A DNA stretch of 64,000 nucleotides from an uncultured Eubacteriales bacterium (lineage in GTDB: Bacteria; Bacillota; Clostridia; Lachnospirales; Lachnospiraceae): NCBI GenBank assembly GCA_949292795.1, contig CASFBR010000085.1:18990-82989 (forward strand), written 5' to 3'. Each line of letters starts with the position of its first letter. Position 1 is the first letter of the stretch. The notes under the pieces are model-generated. The model was not told the DNA's origin and searched no databases. It saw only the letters and a program-made list of their open reading frames with translations. Below, in pieces: positions 62,873 to 64,000 of the stretch. The translations under genes were made by a program, and so were the position numbers.

Positions 62873-64000
62873 TTAACGCTCCGGCACATAATTTACTGCC
62901 GGATATGTAATCACAATATTTGTTCCCTGTCCGGGCGTACTAAAAATCTCAAATGAACATGCATCCTTGTAGCACAGATACAGGCGGCGCATAATATTAT
63001 AAAGCCCGACCTGCTTTATGTCCTCCGGCCCGGCATCGATGGTGTCCCAGCGCCTGCGAAGCTCCCCAAGCACACCGTCATCCATACCCGCGCCGTCATC
63101 GGTCACCGATACAACGACCGAGTCATCCTCCTGACCGATCCAAAGCTGAATATGGCCGTTTTTGCTGGACTTATCCACACCATACTTCATGGCATTTTCC
63201 ACAAGCGGCTGAAGCAAAAGCTTAAGAATCTGCAGGTCATAAAGCTCATGGGCGACATCCATACTAAAGGTCAGCCGGTCGCCGTAGCGGAGCCTGGCTA
63301 ATGTTATATACAGTTCAATATTTTTTATTTCCTGTTCAATGGATGTATAAGTGCCGCTCATCTGGGTGTTTGAGCGAAAAAATTTGCCCAGAGTGAGGAT
63401 CATCTCAGAAACCTCGCGGTCATGGTTCATCTGTGCCATCCAGTTGATACAGTCTAACGTATTATAAAGGAAATGCGGATTGATCTGCATTTGCAGCGCC
63501 CGAAGCTGACTGTCCCGGGAGGTTGTCTTAAGCTCCTGCTGTAAAAGCTCCTGCCGGCGGATTTCATCGGACATCGTGTAAATCTTATATACCATATGAT
63601 TAAATGACCGGTACAGATCATTAAATTCCTCAAACATGCTTTCCTGGGTGATCGCCACCTTCTCCGTCTCTGCTTTTTTAAAAAATGTATGCAGTACCCG
63701 TACCGGCGCATTGACCCTGCTGGATAACAGCCGGGTCAGGATCAAAAGGATCACCGTCAGTATTGTGCAAATCAAAAAGCAAAGCTGCACCGCCTGATTG
63801 GCCTCACGCATGACCTCCTCATTCTTCGTAAGGACAACAAACTCCCAGCCGTCACTGCCATCCACCGCATTGGTCGTGATCAGATAACGGCTTCCGTCAA
63901 AATCTACAAAATCACTGGCGCCTGATGCCCAGGAAACCGTCTGTCCGACCTTCTCACTGTCTGTACAGCCGATAATGCGCCGCTTAGAATCCACCAGAAG
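62873..64000 (-). CDS. YesM-type sensor histidine kinase (partial)
   Basis: 3' part of a two-component sensor; the gene runs past the right edge of the window, so the N-terminus is missing and no start is assigned. Visible here are the end of an extracellular dCache-like domain (SASDFVDFDGSRYLITTNAVDG), a transmembrane span (LCFLICTILTVILLILT), a HAMP linker, the His_kinase domain with NPHFLYNTLD, and the HATPase with AMKYGVDK and TDDGAGMDDGV. Such kinases usually pair with an AraC-type response regulator and sense sugars; the partner is not in view. Confidence 0.9.
   Translation of the reverse strand, partial: LLVDSKRRIIGCTDSEKVGQTVSWASGASDFVDFDGSRYLITTNAVDGSDGWEFVVLTKNEEVMREANQAVQLCFLICTILTVILLILTRLLSSRVNAPVRVLHTFFKKAETEKVAITQESMFEEFNDLYRSFNHMVYKIYTMSDEIRRQELLQQELKTTSRDSQLRALQMQINPHFLYNTLDCINWMAQMNHDREVSEMILTLGKFFRSNTQMSGTYTSIEQEIKNIELYITLARLRYGDRLTFSMDVAHELYDLQILKLLLQPLVENAMKYGVDKSSKNGHIQLWIGQEDDSVVVSVTDDGAGMDDGVLGELRRRWDTIDAGPEDIKQVGLYNIMRRLYLCYKDACSFEIFSTPGQGTNIVITYPAVNYVPER

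Overview
The window reads as a chromosomal segment of an anaerobic, spore-forming member of the Clostridia, most likely Lachnospiraceae. This is inferred from the sporulation pair yqfC/yqfD, RecU, a short-form HisG with HisZ, a YesM-type kinase, KtrAB, Lachnospiraceae-style small membrane proteins and a complete Ech-type [NiFe] hydrogenase with its maturation genes. No ribosomal RNA, tRNA, CRISPR array, transposase or prophage gene was seen. Most genes lie on the minus strand in tightly packed operons with 1-47 bp overlaps. The plus-strand genes are an RpiR regulator, the hyp operon, one HAD hydrolase and one sugar-phosphate isomerase.

Layout. 1-6.2 kb: yqfD, yqfC, rpsU, a CapA-like protein and alaS. 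6.5-12.6 kb: a histidine operon hisZ-hisG-hisD-hisB-hisA-hisIE, followed by a 39-codon membrane peptide and a terminator. 12.7-22.6 kb: a long DNA/RNA maintenance operon, in transcription order membrane-MutS, RNase H, RsmF-like, RsuA-HAD fusion, YgiQ, SDR, membrane protein, RluD-like, RecU. 22.9-24.7 kb: ilvN and ilvC, each with its own promoter and terminator. 25-26.4 kb: rpiR and a DUF3592 protein. 26.5-37.6 kb: echABCDEF (minus) diverging from hypABFCDE (plus). 37.6-44.8 kb: DUF1801, Gfo/Idh oxidoreductase, Uma2 nuclease, an enolase-like protein, an amidohydrolase and a two-gene SUF-like Fe-S system. 45-49.3 kb: ktrB-ktrA-pit-DUF47 potassium/phosphate uptake. 49.6-54.7 kb: Cof-type HAD, SseB-repeat protein, DUF2284, a Card1/Can2-like CARF nuclease (DUF1887), YkgJ. 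54.7-59 kb: ABC exporter, DUF2809, HAD and membrane protein. 59.1-64 kb: isomerase, DUF6483-like, rlmH, DUF1700, M16 peptidase and a truncated YesM-type kinase.

How genes work together. EchA-F should form a membrane complex coupling reduced ferredoxin to proton reduction and ion pumping. HypA-F would build its NiFe(CN)2CO site, and the large subunit ends right after its last ligand motif, so no maturation protease should be needed. The his operon is unusual: hisH and hisF are absent, the HisA-like protein has lost key catalytic and substrate residues, and HisIE carries a decayed HisF-like barrel at its N-terminus. Other points of interest are an enolase paralogue lacking several catalytic residues with a long hairpin over its ribosome binding site, a CARF nuclease with no CRISPR genes nearby, a pseudouridine synthase-HAD fusion, a membrane-anchored MutS-like ATPase, and families of GC-rich palindromic intergenic repeats next to operon terminators.

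All assignments come from reading the sequence and recalling family motifs. No database search was run.
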